Assembly: GCF_023264675.1 (NCBI RefSeq)
Contig: NZ_JAHFVG010000013.1
Coordinates: 84,617-148,616, forward strand
DNA from: Rhodococcus sp. (in: high G+C Gram-positive bacteria)
Lineage (GTDB): Bacteria; Actinomycetota; Actinomycetes; Mycobacteriales; Mycobacteriaceae
Direction of reading: 5' to 3'
Length of the DNA: 64,000 bases
A program made the translations under genes and the position numbers. Positions 1-7,906 of the stretch are shown one piece after another. Below the pieces are notes generated by a model that searched no databases, was not told where the DNA came from, and worked only from the letters and a program-made list of their open reading frames with translations. Numbering within the stretch: the stretch's first letter is position 1; each line of letters opens with the position of its first letter.

Positions 1-405
1 GGTGCGCCCGTGGAACCCGCCGTGAAAGGCAATGATGTTCGGCCGACCGGTGGCCATTCGCGCCAGCCGAATGGAGGCTTCGACGGCTTCCGAGCCGGAG
101 TTGGCGTAGAAGACGCTGTCGAGCCCGGCGGGGAGAAAGTCGCCCAGCTTCTCCGTCAGTTCCAGCAGCGGCTTGTGCATGACGGTCGTGTACTGGGCAT
201 GGATGATCTTGCCGACCTGCTCTCGGGCCGCTTCGACGACGCGAGGATGGCAGTGACCGGTGCTGGTGACGCCGATTCCGGTGGTGAAGTCCAGGTATCG
301 GTTTCCGTCCGTGCCGTGAATCCAGCTGCCGGCTGCATAGTCGACGACAACCGGAGTTGCTTGCTTGAGTGCGGGACTGAGGTGGGTGCGGGTCGGCGCT
401 GTCAT
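1..405 (-). CDS. Class III (PLP) aminotransferase, N-terminal part
   Basis: The first 135 codons of a class III pyridoxal-phosphate aminotransferase; the rest lies beyond the window edge. The visible part has the family's N-terminal features: a substrate-loop segment (YLDFTTGIGVTSTGHCHP, about residues 38-54), the cofactor-phosphate motif NSGSEAVEA (about 102-110) and the FHGGFHGRT turn at the edge. 4-aminobutyrate, ornithine and acetylornithine aminotransferases all share these, so the substrate cannot be fixed; a GabT-like enzyme is my first guess. The gene is divergent from ribokinase, and a 24-bp dyad lies between them. No Shine-Dalgarno sequence is evident before the ATG. Confidence 0.85.
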   Translation of the reverse strand, partial: MTAPTRTHLSPALKQATPVVVDYAAGSWIHGTDGNRYLDFTTGIGVTSTGHCHPRVVEAAREQVGKIIHAQYTTVMHKPLLELTEKLGDFLPAGLDSVFYANSGSEAVEASIRLARMATGRPNIIAFHGGFHGRT

Positions 406-427
406 GGCTGCAATCGTGGTTCAGGAT

Positions 428-451
428 TTGCAGATTGTCAACAATCTGCAA
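428..451. promoter_or_regulatory. 24-bp inverted repeat, putative operator
   Basis: Perfect 11-bp arms TTGCAGATTGT and ACAATCTGCAA around a central CA, in the gap between the divergent aminotransferase and ribokinase genes. The TTGT-N2-ACAA core is the kind of dyad bound by GntR-family and similar dimeric repressors; which protein binds is not shown. The LysR gene downstream of rbsK is the only regulator gene nearby, but the site lacks a clear T-N11-A LysR form. Confidence 0.55.
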
Positions 452-514
452 GAAACTATTTCTGCGGACGTCCGATGTTTGCGCACGACGGCGGCGAAGC
501 AGCATTCTTCACAG

Positions 515-1375
515 ATGACGACGACGCGCGTGACCGTGCTGGGCAGTATCAACATGGACCTCGTCACGGGCGCTGCGGCACTCCCTTCACCCGGCGAGAC
601 AGTTCTCGGGAACTCGTTCGCAACCGCTCAAGGCGGAAAAGGCGCCAATCAGGCGATTGCCGCTGCCAAATCGGGTGCCCGGACGACATTCATCGGCTCT
701 GTCGGCGACGACGCATTCGCCGACGAATTGGCCACCTGCCTGTCCGCGGCCGAGGTCGACACCACACTTCTGCGTCGCGAACCAGGCCCGAGCGGTATCG
801 CGGCCATCACCGTCGACCAGGCAGGTGAAAACTCGATCGTCGTCGTGCCTGGCGCCAACAGCTCCGTCACGGATCTGACCGACACCGAACTGTCGGCGAT
901 CGCCGATGCCGATATTCTGCTGTGCCAGTTGGAAATTCCGCTGGCTACCGTGATCGCCGGAGCCGCACACGCGCGTGAACACAGCACAGTGGTGATGCTG
1001 AACCCGTCACCGGTGCAACCGTTGCCCGACAGCCTCGTGGACACCGTCGACGTTCTCGTGGTCAACGAGGCCGAGGCCGCAGCAATCGGCCCGGAAACAC
1101 TGGATCGTATCGACCATGTGGTCATCACTCTTGGATCGGCCGGTGCGCGGTATCGGGCTCTCGACACGACGTTCGACGTCTCGGCGCCGAAAGTCGAGGC
1201 CGTCGACACCACCGGAGCGGGTGACGCCTTCGCCGGGGCGCTGGCATCGGAGTGGCACGCCGGTCCATCGCGAGCGATGGCGTTCGCCTGCGCTGGAGGA
1301 GCGTTTGCCACCACGGGGCGTGGCGCCGGTTCTTCCTCGGGTTCACGGGCCGACATCGAGGCCCTGCTGGCCTGA
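515..1375 (+). CDS. rbsK: Ribokinase (PfkB family)
   Basis: Predicted to phosphorylate ribose, or a related sugar, at O5 with ATP. The 286-residue protein carries both PfkB signatures: the N-terminal GGKGANQA at about residues 40-47 and the C-terminal DTTGAGDAFAG at about 231, in which the last Asp is the catalytic base. I chose the ATG at 515 because MTTTRVTVLGSINMD matches the usual ribokinase N-terminus; the 50 codons upstream in frame look non-coding. No ribose ABC transporter is nearby, so the exact sugar is uncertain. An LysR regulator follows 39 bp downstream on the same strand. Confidence 0.88.
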   Translation: MTTTRVTVLGSINMDLVTGAAALPSPGETVLGNSFATAQGGKGANQAIAAAKSGARTTFIGSVGDDAFADELATCLSAAEVDTTLLRREPGPSGIAAITVDQAGENSIVVVPGANSSVTDLTDTELSAIADADILLCQLEIPLATVIAGAAHAREHSTVVMLNPSPVQPLPDSLVDTVDVLVVNEAEAAAIGPETLDRIDHVVITLGSAGARYRALDTTFDVSAPKVEAVDTTGAGDAFAGALASEWHAGPSRAMAFACAGGAFATTGRGAGSSSGSRADIEALLA

Positions 1376-1401
1376 TGTCCCCTCGTCGCCCGACCCGGCG
1401 A

Positions 1402-1407
1402 TACGGT
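1402..1407 (+). promoter_or_regulatory. -10 box (TACGGT) for a leaderless LysR transcript
   Basis: TACGGT fits TANNNT and ends 7 nt before the ATG at 1415, which places transcription start at or next to the start codon. No Shine-Dalgarno sequence precedes that ATG. Confidence 0.5.
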
Positions 1408-1414
1408 TGCGCTC

Positions 1415-2308
1415 ATGGCCCTCTCCCCTCGCGTCCCCGATCTCGCTGCACTCGACGTGATGGTCTCGGTCGCTCGCCTGGGCAGCATGAGCGCGGCGGG
1501 GAGGGAACACGGGCTCAGCCAGCAGGCCGTCAGCGCTCGGATCAGGGCAGCCGAACGAGACATCGGCCTCCGCGTGTTCGACAGGACGAGTTCGGGCGTC
1601 GGACTGACGCCCGAGGGCGTCGCTGTCCTCGAATGGGCCGAGATCGTTCTCCGTTCGGCGGAGAAGTTCGCCACCGGTGTTCAGTCCTTGATGCAGGAGG
1701 ACAACGCCCATCTCACCGTTGCTGCCAGCATGACGATCGCCGAGCATCTCGTCCCCGGCTGGATCGTCCTGATGCGCAGGCGCTTTCCGGCGGTCGACAC
1801 CCAGATGCGATTGATGAACTCGACCGAGGTCGCCCAGTACGTTCTGGACGGCCGAGCGAATCTCGGATTCGTGGAAGGCCCCGTCATTCCAGCCGGCTTG
1901 GACGTTCGCGTTGTCGCGGTGGACGAGCTGCTGGTGGTGACAGGCCTCGAACACCCATGGGCGCGAACGAAATCCGTGGGGATCGACGAGCTGGCCGCGA
2001 CTCCGCTGATCCAGCGAGAGCCCGGGTCGGGAACACGCACCACCTACGAGAACACGGTACATCCCACCGTGCCACCCTTGCTGGAGCTGGGCTCGGTGAC
2101 AGCGATCAAATCTGCTGTGGTGAGCGGTAATACACCGAGTGTGTTGTCATCGTTGGCGGTCGCCTCCGACATCCGCGACGGACGGTTGGTCCGCATTCGC
2201 GTCGACGGACTCTCGATGTCACGCCAGCTCCGCGCAGTGTGGAGCAGTCAGTCGTCCCCGACGGGTCCGAGCCGGGATTTCCTGGACATCGCAACCCAAC
2301 CGCGGTGA
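1415..2308 (+). CDS. LysR-family transcriptional regulator
   Basis: A 297-residue LysR-type regulator. The N-terminal winged helix-turn-helix spans about residues 8-66 (GSMSAAGREHGLSQQAVSAR followed by RVFDRTSSGVGLTPEG). The remainder is the effector-binding substrate-binding-protein fold. The start is supported by a TANNNT box 7 nt upstream. It follows rbsK on the same strand and converges with the crcB pair, separated by only 25 bp. The target is unknown; LysR proteins usually act on a divergent neighbour, and none is present here, so it may act at a distance. Confidence 0.88.
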   Translation: MALSPRVPDLAALDVMVSVARLGSMSAAGREHGLSQQAVSARIRAAERDIGLRVFDRTSSGVGLTPEGVAVLEWAEIVLRSAEKFATGVQSLMQEDNAHLTVAASMTIAEHLVPGWIVLMRRRFPAVDTQMRLMNSTEVAQYVLDGRANLGFVEGPVIPAGLDVRVVAVDELLVVTGLEHPWARTKSVGIDELAATPLIQREPGSGTRTTYENTVHPTVPPLLELGSVTAIKSAVVSGNTPSVLSSLAVASDIRDGRLVRIRVDGLSMSRQLRAVWSSQSSPTGPSRDFLDIATQPR

Positions 2309-2333
2309 CGCTCGCCGCACCCAGGCCTCACTG

Positions 2334-2702
2334 CTACAGCAAGCCCGAGGCCCAGACCCCGGTGGCGCACGCACCGACGGAGATCACGAGCGTTCCCACG
2401 GCATGGAACAGCCCGAGGGCAGTTCGACCCGAGTGGACCAAGCGCACCGTCTCCACACTTGCCGTGCTGAAGGTCGTGTATCCGCCGCAGAATCCGGTGC
2501 CGATCACCGCTTGAACATCGCCCGACCCACCGTCGAACAGAACAAGGCCCGCCAGAAACCCGAGAACCAGGGAGCCGGTGACGTTGATACCAACGGTCGC
2601 CCACGGAAACACGGTGCGGAGTTTCGACTTCACGTGGGAATCGACGACGAAGCGGACGACTGCGCCGAGTGCGCCCGCCAGCGCGACGAGCACGACGATC
2701 AT
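2334..2702 (-). CDS. crcB: Fluoride channel subunit CrcB/FluC (second gene)
   Basis: A 122-residue membrane protein with four hydrophobic segments, the usual size for one FluC subunit. Fluoride exporters of this family are dual-topology dimers. The signature GTGFCGGYTTFST, at about residues 68-80, carries the conserved Gly, Thr and Phe of the pore and the Phe box. Its start overlaps the stop of the upstream crcB by 4 bp (ATGA), so the two are translationally coupled, as expected for a heterodimer made of two oppositely oriented subunits. Confidence 0.92.
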   Translation of the reverse strand: MIVVLVALAGALGAVVRFVVDSHVKSKLRTVFPWATVGINVTGSLVLGFLAGLVLFDGGSGDVQAVIGTGFCGGYTTFSTASVETVRLVHSGRTALGLFHAVGTLVISVGACATGVWASGLL

Positions 2703-3196
2703 CGAACCGTCCTCCGTGCCCCGAATCGGATGCCTGCCCAGGCCGCGGCCGCGCCGAGCACTACGGTCACGACGGCGTAGGCAAGCGCAGTCGGCACGTG
2801 TCCGTCCCGAGCCAGCAGGACTGTCTCCAGTGCGAACGTGCTGTAGGTGGTGAACGCACCGCAGAAACCGGTACCCGCCAACAGACGAACGCGCCGTCGA
2901 TTGCCCGTGTCGTCTCCGCGGCGCACCAATGTCTCGAGCAACAATCCGAGTACGAAGGCCCCGGCGATGTTGATCCCGAACGTGGCGACCGGCCAGCCTG
3001 GACTGCTGTGCGGAACGGCCGTCTCGATTCCGTAGCGGGCGAGCGTCCCCAGGACGCCGCCTCCGAATACGAGACCGAGTGCCGAGAGTTGCAGATGCAC
3101 GGGCCTGGCCTCGGTGAACTGTTCCATCGAGTCGGAATCGGGGTCGATCGGCATCTCGTCGGACGAGTCAGCCCCGTACCTCGCGCTCTCGGCCAT
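2699..3196 (-). CDS. crcB: Fluoride channel subunit CrcB/FluC (first gene)
   Basis: Second FluC-type subunit, 165 residues from the preferred start. The FluC signature GTGFCGAFTTYSTF is present, with four predicted membrane segments after a roughly 35-residue hydrophilic N-terminus rich in Asp and Ser. I prefer the ATG at 3196, which follows GAGAGAGGGG. An in-frame ATG at 3289 would add 31 Arg-rich residues and leave only 9 bp to the divergent recQ start. It overlaps the next crcB by 4 bp. I looked for a fluoride riboswitch upstream and did not recognise one. Confidence 0.9.
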   Translation of the reverse strand: MAESARYGADSSDEMPIDPDSDSMEQFTEARPVHLQLSALGLVFGGGVLGTLARYGIETAVPHSSPGWPVATFGINIAGAFVLGLLLETLVRRGDDTGNRRRVRLLAGTGFCGAFTTYSTFALETVLLARDGHVPTALAYAVVTVVLGAAAAWAGIRFGARRTVR

Positions 3197-3298
3197 GACG
3201 CCCCTCTCTCGAATTGCTTTCTCGATTGTCCGCAGACGAGCTCGTCCCACTCGCTGCACCCCCTCCATCGTGTCGGACTCGTGCGGCACGATGGTGCA

Positions 3299-5407
3299 AT
3301 GACCACCGCAGCGGAAACGCCGACGACAGACCTGCGCGCCGACGCCGAGCGCCTGCTTCGCGAACTCGCAGGCCCCGACGCGAGCCTGCGCGAGGACCAG
3401 TGGATCGCTATCGAGGCGCTGGTGGTGCAGCGGCGGCGAGCGCTCGTCGTTCAGCGCACCGGCTGGGGAAAGTCGGCGGTGTACTTCATCGCGGCGAAAT
3501 TACTGCGCGAACAAGGCCTGGGCCCCACGGTGATCGTCTCGCCCCTCTTGGCGTTGATGCGCAACCAGGTTGCCGCCGCCGAGCGGGCGGGCGTCAAAGC
3601 GGCCACCATCAACTCGGGGAACATGACCGAGTGGGAGGACGTCCATGCCGACGTCGCCGCAGGCAGGCTCGACGTCCTGCTGGTCAGTCCCGAGCGCCTC
3701 AACAACCCGGATTTCCGAGACCAGGTGCTTCCGTCGCTTGCAGGCGACGCCGGTCTCGTGGTGGTCGACGAGGCGCACTGTGTATCGGATTGGGGTCACG
3801 ATTTTCGTCCCGACTACCGGCGAATTCGCACGCTCATCTCCGAGCTTCGCGAAGGCATTCCAGTGCTTGCCACCACGGCAACCGCGAACGATCGCGTGGT
3901 CGCCGATGTCGCAGCCCAGCTCGGAGTCGGCGGTGGAGACACATTGGTGCTGCGCGGCGGACTGGAAAGAGAATCGTTGCACTTGTCGGTGGTGCAGATC
4001 GAGAACACCACCGAACGAGCTGCGTGGCTGGCTTCGCATCTGACTCAGCTCCCGGGATCGGGGATCATCTACACCCTGACGGTCTCTGCCGCGCGCGACC
4101 TGGCGAGTCTGCTGTCCGACCAAGGCCTGGCGGTAGCTGCCTATACCGGCCAGACCGACACCACCGAACGCGAGGCGTTGGAAGCGGATCTACTCGGCAA
4201 CCAGGTCAAAGCCCTGGTCGCTACATCCGCGCTCGGAATGGGCTTCGACAAGCCCGACCTGGGCTTCGTCGTACACATGGGTGCTCCGTCCTCCCCGATC
4301 TCGTATTACCAGCAGGTCGGTCGCGCCGGCCGCGCCACCGAACGCGCCGAAGTCATTCTGCTGCCGGGCCACGAGGACAAACAGATCTGGAGCTACTTCG
4401 CCTCCGTCGCGTTTCCCCGTGAACACGTGGTCAGGCAGGTCATCGACACTCTCGATTCGGTGAAGCCACAGTCGACGCCCGCATTGGAGCCGCTGGTCGA
4501 TCTGAACCGAAGTCGACTGGAGATGGTCCTCAAGGTGCTCGACGTCGACGGGGCGGTTCAACGCGTGCGAGGCGGATGGATCTCCACCGGGCAACCCTGG
4601 ACGTACGACGCCGCTCGTTACGAGCGTCTCGAAGAAGCCAGGGAGTCGGAACAACAAGCGATGGTCGACTATCAGCGCACCGACGGGTGCCGGATGGAAT
4701 TTCTGCGGCGCCAGTTGGACGATCCGGACTTGGGCGCGGGCGAGAGCAAATGTGGTCGCTGCGACAATTGCACAGGCCAGACTTACTCTTCACACGTTGA
4801 CGCGGCTGCCGTGGAATCCGCCAAAGCCCGGCTCGATCGGCCGGGTCTCGATCTACCGCCACGAAAGCAGTGGCCGAGCGGAATGAAGAAGCTCGGTGTT
4901 TCGCTGTCGGGGAAGATCGCCGACGGACCCGAGCCGGGCCGCATTCTGGGCAGGCTGACCGACCTGGGATGGGGTTCTCGATTGCGCGGTGTACTGGGCG
5001 GACCCGACGGACCGGCACCGGAGGCTCTTGTCGACGGCTGCATCAAGGTTCTGGCCTCGTGGGACTGGAAAGAGCGTCCGACGTCGGTCATCGCGCTCGA
5101 ATCCGACAGTCATCCCGTCCTCGTGCGATCGGTGGCAAGCGAGTTGGCACGAATCGGCAGGCTCGCCGACCTCGGGGTTCTCGGCGTTCGCCCGGATCAC
5201 CCACCGGTCGCTGCCGCCAACTCGGCGTTCCGCGTCGCCGGACTCGTCGATTCATGGGACGTCCCGGACCTCACCGGCACCGACGGCCCGGTCCTTCTGG
5301 TGGATCTGACCACCGACACCGGCTGGACCTTCACCTGCGCTGCGGTGGCGCTGAAGCAGGCAGGCGCCGACGCTGTGCTGCCGTTCGCGTTGGCCACCCC
5401 GAAGTAG
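3299..5407 (+). CDS. recQ: RecQ-family ATP-dependent DNA helicase with PRTase-like tail
   Basis: A 702-residue superfamily 2 helicase that unwinds DNA 3' to 5' during recombination and fork repair. Visible motifs: motif I TGWGKSA (about 52-58), the DEAHCVSDWGHDFRP motif II (about 156), motif VI QQVGRAGR (about 338-345), and a four-Cys zinc site (C near 463, then CGRCDNC near 484-490). No HRDC domain is evident. Instead the last 170 residues end in VLLVDLTTDTGWTFTCAA, which resembles the PRPP-binding loop of phosphoribosyltransferases with the usual second acidic residue changed (VDL for VDD). The ATG at 3299 is chosen because helicase homology begins soon after; frame continues upstream without recognisable sequence. 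Confidence 0.9.
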   Translation: MTTAAETPTTDLRADAERLLRELAGPDASLREDQWIAIEALVVQRRRALVVQRTGWGKSAVYFIAAKLLREQGLGPTVIVSPLLALMRNQVAAAERAGVKAATINSGNMTEWEDVHADVAAGRLDVLLVSPERLNNPDFRDQVLPSLAGDAGLVVVDEAHCVSDWGHDFRPDYRRIRTLISELREGIPVLATTATANDRVVADVAAQLGVGGGDTLVLRGGLERESLHLSVVQIENTTERAAWLASHLTQLPGSGIIYTLTVSAARDLASLLSDQGLAVAAYTGQTDTTEREALEADLLGNQVKALVATSALGMGFDKPDLGFVVHMGAPSSPISYYQQVGRAGRATERAEVILLPGHEDKQIWSYFASVAFPREHVVRQVIDTLDSVKPQSTPALEPLVDLNRSRLEMVLKVLDVDGAVQRVRGGWISTGQPWTYDAARYERLEEARESEQQAMVDYQRTDGCRMEFLRRQLDDPDLGAGESKCGRCDNCTGQTYSSHVDAAAVESAKARLDRPGLDLPPRKQWPSGMKKLGVSLSGKIADGPEPGRILGRLTDLGWGSRLRGVLGGPDGPAPEALVDGCIKVLASWDWKERPTSVIALESDSHPVLVRSVASELARIGRLADLGVLGVRPDHPPVAAANSAFRVAGLVDSWDVPDLTGTDGPVLLVDLTTDTGWTFTCAAVALKQAGADAVLPFALATPK

Positions 5408-5433
5408 CTCACGGGGTCGGGCGCGAAACTAAG

Positions 5434-5459
5434 TTCACCCTCACGATCGAGGGGGTGCA
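5434..5459. repeat. Imperfect dyad, copy 1, ect promoter region
   Basis: TTCACCCTC, then 6 nt, then GAGGGGGTGCA. It is an imperfect inverted repeat (CACCCTC against GAGGG-GTG) and recurs at 5517-5540 in the same orientation, 83 bp downstream. Both lie in the recQ-ectAB gap, so this may be an operator pair. Confidence 0.45.
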
Positions 5460-5500
5460 TCGCTTCGGAAACGGCTCCGCGTTACCCCACAACCACTGTT

Positions 5501-5516
5501 TGTGACCAGCATCACA
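5501..5516. promoter_or_regulatory. Crp/GlxR-type binding site upstream of ectAB
   Basis: TGTGACCAGCATCACA is a perfect match to TGTGA-N6-TCACA, the site bound by cAMP-receptor-protein homologues, called GlxR in corynebacteria and Crp in mycobacteria and rhodococci. It lies 57 bp before the first possible ectAB start and abuts the second copy of the duplicated dyad. The match is seen directly; that Crp controls ectoine synthesis is inference. Confidence 0.65.
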
Positions 5517-5540
5517 TTCACCCTCTAACCAGGGGATGCA
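5517..5540. repeat. Imperfect dyad, copy 2, ect promoter region
   Basis: TTCACCCTC, 6 nt, AGGGGATGCA: same layout as the copy at 5434-5459, starting immediately after the Crp/GlxR box. Its distance to the ectAB start (33-72 bp) would suit an operator near the promoter. Confidence 0.45.
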
Positions 5541-5572
5541 AGGGGGTTTGAGCAAGCAATATCCGCGGGTAC

Positions 5573-7435
5573 ATGAAATGCCATGAGCAGCTTGTTACGT
5601 TTGTATTTCCTATGAAGCCCGCATCGCTGAGAGCAACCCCAGTCACTGCGCCGGACGCAGTGAAGTTTCGTAGCCCACGTATTTCCGACGGAGTCCGGCT
5701 CTGGGAGATCGCCCGAGATTCGAGAGTGCTCGATCTCAACTCGAGTTACTCGTACATTCTGTGGTGCCGAGATTTCGCCGCCACGTCCGTCGTGTCGGAT
5801 GTCGATGGACGAGCCGTCGGTTTCGTCACCGGTTACATCCGACAGGACGCGCCCACAACATTTTTCGTGTGGCAGGTCGCAGTCGACTCCGACCAACGAG
5901 GCAAAGGCCTCGCCGGACGGATGCTCAACGAATTGCTCGACCGCCTTACACCACAGGGCATCACACATCTCGAAACAACGATCAGCCCCGACAACGAAGC
6001 GTCGATAGCGCTGTTCACGGCCCTCGCCCGAACACGAGGGACCGACATTGGAAAATCAGACCTGTTCGCGCCCAATGATTTCCCTGATAGCCACGAGGCC
6101 GAGGAGCTCTACACAGTAGGCCCCGCTCACGTGCGCACAAACGAAAGGAACAAGCAGAACATGACCGAAAAGACGCAGATCACCGAGAAGCCCGACGTTT
6201 TCGAAACCGTCGAGTCCGCTGTCCGTAGCTACAGCCGCCAGTGGCCCGCTGTGTTCAAGACAGCAAAGAATTCCACCATCACCGACGAGAGCGGTCTGGA
6301 GTACCTGGACTTCTTCGGTGGCGCAGGCGCATTGAACTACGGACACAACAATCAGATCCTCAAGGACGCACTCGTCGAGTACATCCAGAGCGACGGCATC
6401 ACCCACGGCCTGGACATGTCCACTGTTGCCAAGCGCGAATTCCTCGAGTCGTTCAAGAAGAACATTCTCGAGCCGCGCGGACTGGACTACAAGGTCCAGT
6501 TCCCCGGCCCCACAGGCGCCAACACCGTCGAGGCGGCACTCAAGCTCGCCCGCAAGGTGACCGGCCGTGAGTCGATCATCAACTTCACCAACGCCTTCCA
6601 CGGAATGACACTCGGAGCGTTGTCGGTAACCGGCAACTCGATGAAGCGAGCTGGCGCCGGAATCCCGTTGGTACACACCACCCCGATGCCGTACGACAAC
6701 TACTTCGGCGGCGTCACCGAGGACTTCCAGTGGTTCGAGCGGGTACTCGACGACTCGGGCAGTGGCTTCAACCGTCCGGCAGCAGTCATTGTCGAGACCA
6801 TTCAGGGTGAGGGCGGCATCAACGTCGCGCGTCCGGAGTGGTTGCGCGCCTTGGCCGAGCTGTGCAAGCGACGCGAAATCCTGCTGATCGTCGATGACGT
6901 GCAGATGGGTTGCGGACGCACCGGCCAGTTCTTCTCCTTCGAAGAGGCCGGAATCGTGCCGGACATCGTCACCCTGTCCAAGTCGATCGGCGGCTATGGA
7001 ATGCCGATGGCGCTGACCCTGTTCAAGCCCGAACTCGATGTGTGGGCACCGGGCGAGCACAACGGTACGTTCCGCGGATTCAACCCGTCGTTCGTGACAT
7101 CGAAGGCTGCCATCGACACCTACTGGTCGGACGACACTTTCGAGAAGGACGTTCTCGCCAAGGGCGCGCACATCCAGGATCGTTTCATCAAGTTGTGCGC
7201 GAAGTTCGACGGAATCTCGACTCGTGGCCGTGGCATGGTCCAGGCACTGGTGTTCGACGAGCCGGAACTGGCTTCCAAGGTTTCCCAGCTCGCCTACGAC
7301 GAGCGGTTGCTCGTCGAGACCGCCGGCCCCAAGGACGAGGTCGTCAAGCTGCTGCCGCCGCTGACCACCACGCTCGACGAGCTGGATCGCGGGTTGGACA
7401 TTCTCGAAGGAGCTGTCGCGAAAGTGCTCTCCTGA
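5573..7435 (+). CDS. ectAB: EctA-EctB fusion: diaminobutyrate acetyltransferase and transaminase
   Basis: One open frame of 620 codons covers two ectoine enzymes that are normally separate. Residues about 30-185 are EctA, a GNAT acetyltransferase (VWQVAVDSDQRGKGLAGRML is the acetyl-CoA loop), which makes N-gamma-acetyl-diaminobutyrate. Residues 197-620 are EctB, the PLP diaminobutyrate-2-oxoglutarate transaminase (FPGPTGANTVEAALKLAR; IVDDVQMGCGRTG; the PLP lysine in TLSKSIGGYG). No stop codon lies between them. An ATG at residue 197 (position 6161) follows AAAGGAAC, so EctB could also be made separately. The start may be 5573 or 5612; both lack a strong ribosome site. Ectoine synthase follows 58 bp downstream. 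No ectD hydroxylase or dedicated aspartokinase is present. Confidence 0.88.
   Translation: MKCHEQLVTFVFPMKPASLRATPVTAPDAVKFRSPRISDGVRLWEIARDSRVLDLNSSYSYILWCRDFAATSVVSDVDGRAVGFVTGYIRQDAPTTFFVWQVAVDSDQRGKGLAGRMLNELLDRLTPQGITHLETTISPDNEASIALFTALARTRGTDIGKSDLFAPNDFPDSHEAEELYTVGPAHVRTNERNKQNMTEKTQITEKPDVFETVESAVRSYSRQWPAVFKTAKNSTITDESGLEYLDFFGGAGALNYGHNNQILKDALVEYIQSDGITHGLDMSTVAKREFLESFKKNILEPRGLDYKVQFPGPTGANTVEAALKLARKVTGRESIINFTNAFHGMTLGALSVTGNSMKRAGAGIPLVHTTPMPYDNYFGGVTEDFQWFERVLDDSGSGFNRPAAVIVETIQGEGGINVARPEWLRALAELCKRREILLIVDDVQMGCGRTGQFFSFEEAGIVPDIVTLSKSIGGYGMPMALTLFKPELDVWAPGEHNGTFRGFNPSFVTSKAAIDTYWSDDTFEKDVLAKGAHIQDRFIKLCAKFDGISTRGRGMVQALVFDEPELASKVSQLAYDERLLVETAGPKDEVVKLLPPLTTTLDELDRGLDILEGAVAKVLS
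6143..6163 (+). promoter_or_regulatory. Internal ribosome-binding site and ATG for EctB
   Basis: AAAGGAAC ends about 10 nt before an in-frame ATG at 6161, exactly where free-standing EctB proteins begin (MTEKTQITEKPDVFE). It looks like a retained Shine-Dalgarno site from an ancestral two-gene arrangement whose ectA stop codon has been lost. Confidence 0.55.
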
Positions 7436-7493
7436 GCCACTTCTCGCCCAGCACCGATCTTTTTCGAAGGATTTTTCTCGAAGGGAGCAACAC

Positions 7494-7892
7494 ATGATCG
7501 TACGTACCACCGCAGAAATCACCGGCACCGATCGCGACATTGCGAGCGAGGACGGCAACTGGAGAAGCAAGCGCATCATCCTCGGCGGCGACAAGGTCGG
7601 GTTCTCGTTCCACGAGACCACGATCCAGGCCGGAACGGTGAACAATTTTCACTATGCCAACCACGTCGAGGCTGTCTGGCTCATCGAAGGCGAAGGCACG
7701 CTGACCGATCGCGAAACCGGTGAGACCTACGAACTCGGTGCGGGGTCGATGTACCTACTCAACGGCAACGAGCGCCACACCGTCGAGCCGCGCACACAGA
7801 TGCGCATGCTGTGCGTTTTCAATCCTCCCGTGGTGGGCAACGAAACCCACGACGAGAACGGTGTGTACCCCCTCGTCGAGGTACCGGCGTAA
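7494..7892 (+). CDS. ectC: L-ectoine synthase
   Basis: EctC closes N-gamma-acetyl-L-2,4-diaminobutyrate to ectoine, the last step of synthesis of this compatible solute. The 132-residue cupin matches the family's usual length of about 130. Recognisable motifs are MIVRTTAEITGTDRDI at the N-terminus, NNFHYANHVEAVWLIEGEG (about 50-68) with metal-site residues, and YLLNGNERHTVEP near residues 87-99. GAAGGGAGC sits 6-8 nt before the ATG. It belongs to one operon with ectAB (58-bp gap). Confidence 0.95.
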   Translation: MIVRTTAEITGTDRDIASEDGNWRSKRIILGGDKVGFSFHETTIQAGTVNNFHYANHVEAVWLIEGEGTLTDRETGETYELGAGSMYLLNGNERHTVEPRTQMRMLCVFNPPVVGNETHDENGVYPLVEVPA

Positions 7893-7906
7893 CGGTCTGC
7901 ACGCAG

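Noticed and set aside
2669..3298. Upstream extension of the RecQ frame by 210 codons
   Set aside because: It runs antisense through the crcB genes, has no helicase similarity and no ribosome site; the ATG at 3299 gives a normal N-terminus.
3190..3298. Fluoride riboswitch upstream of crcB
   Set aside because: I could not find the conserved riboswitch core; a covariance search would be needed to be sure.
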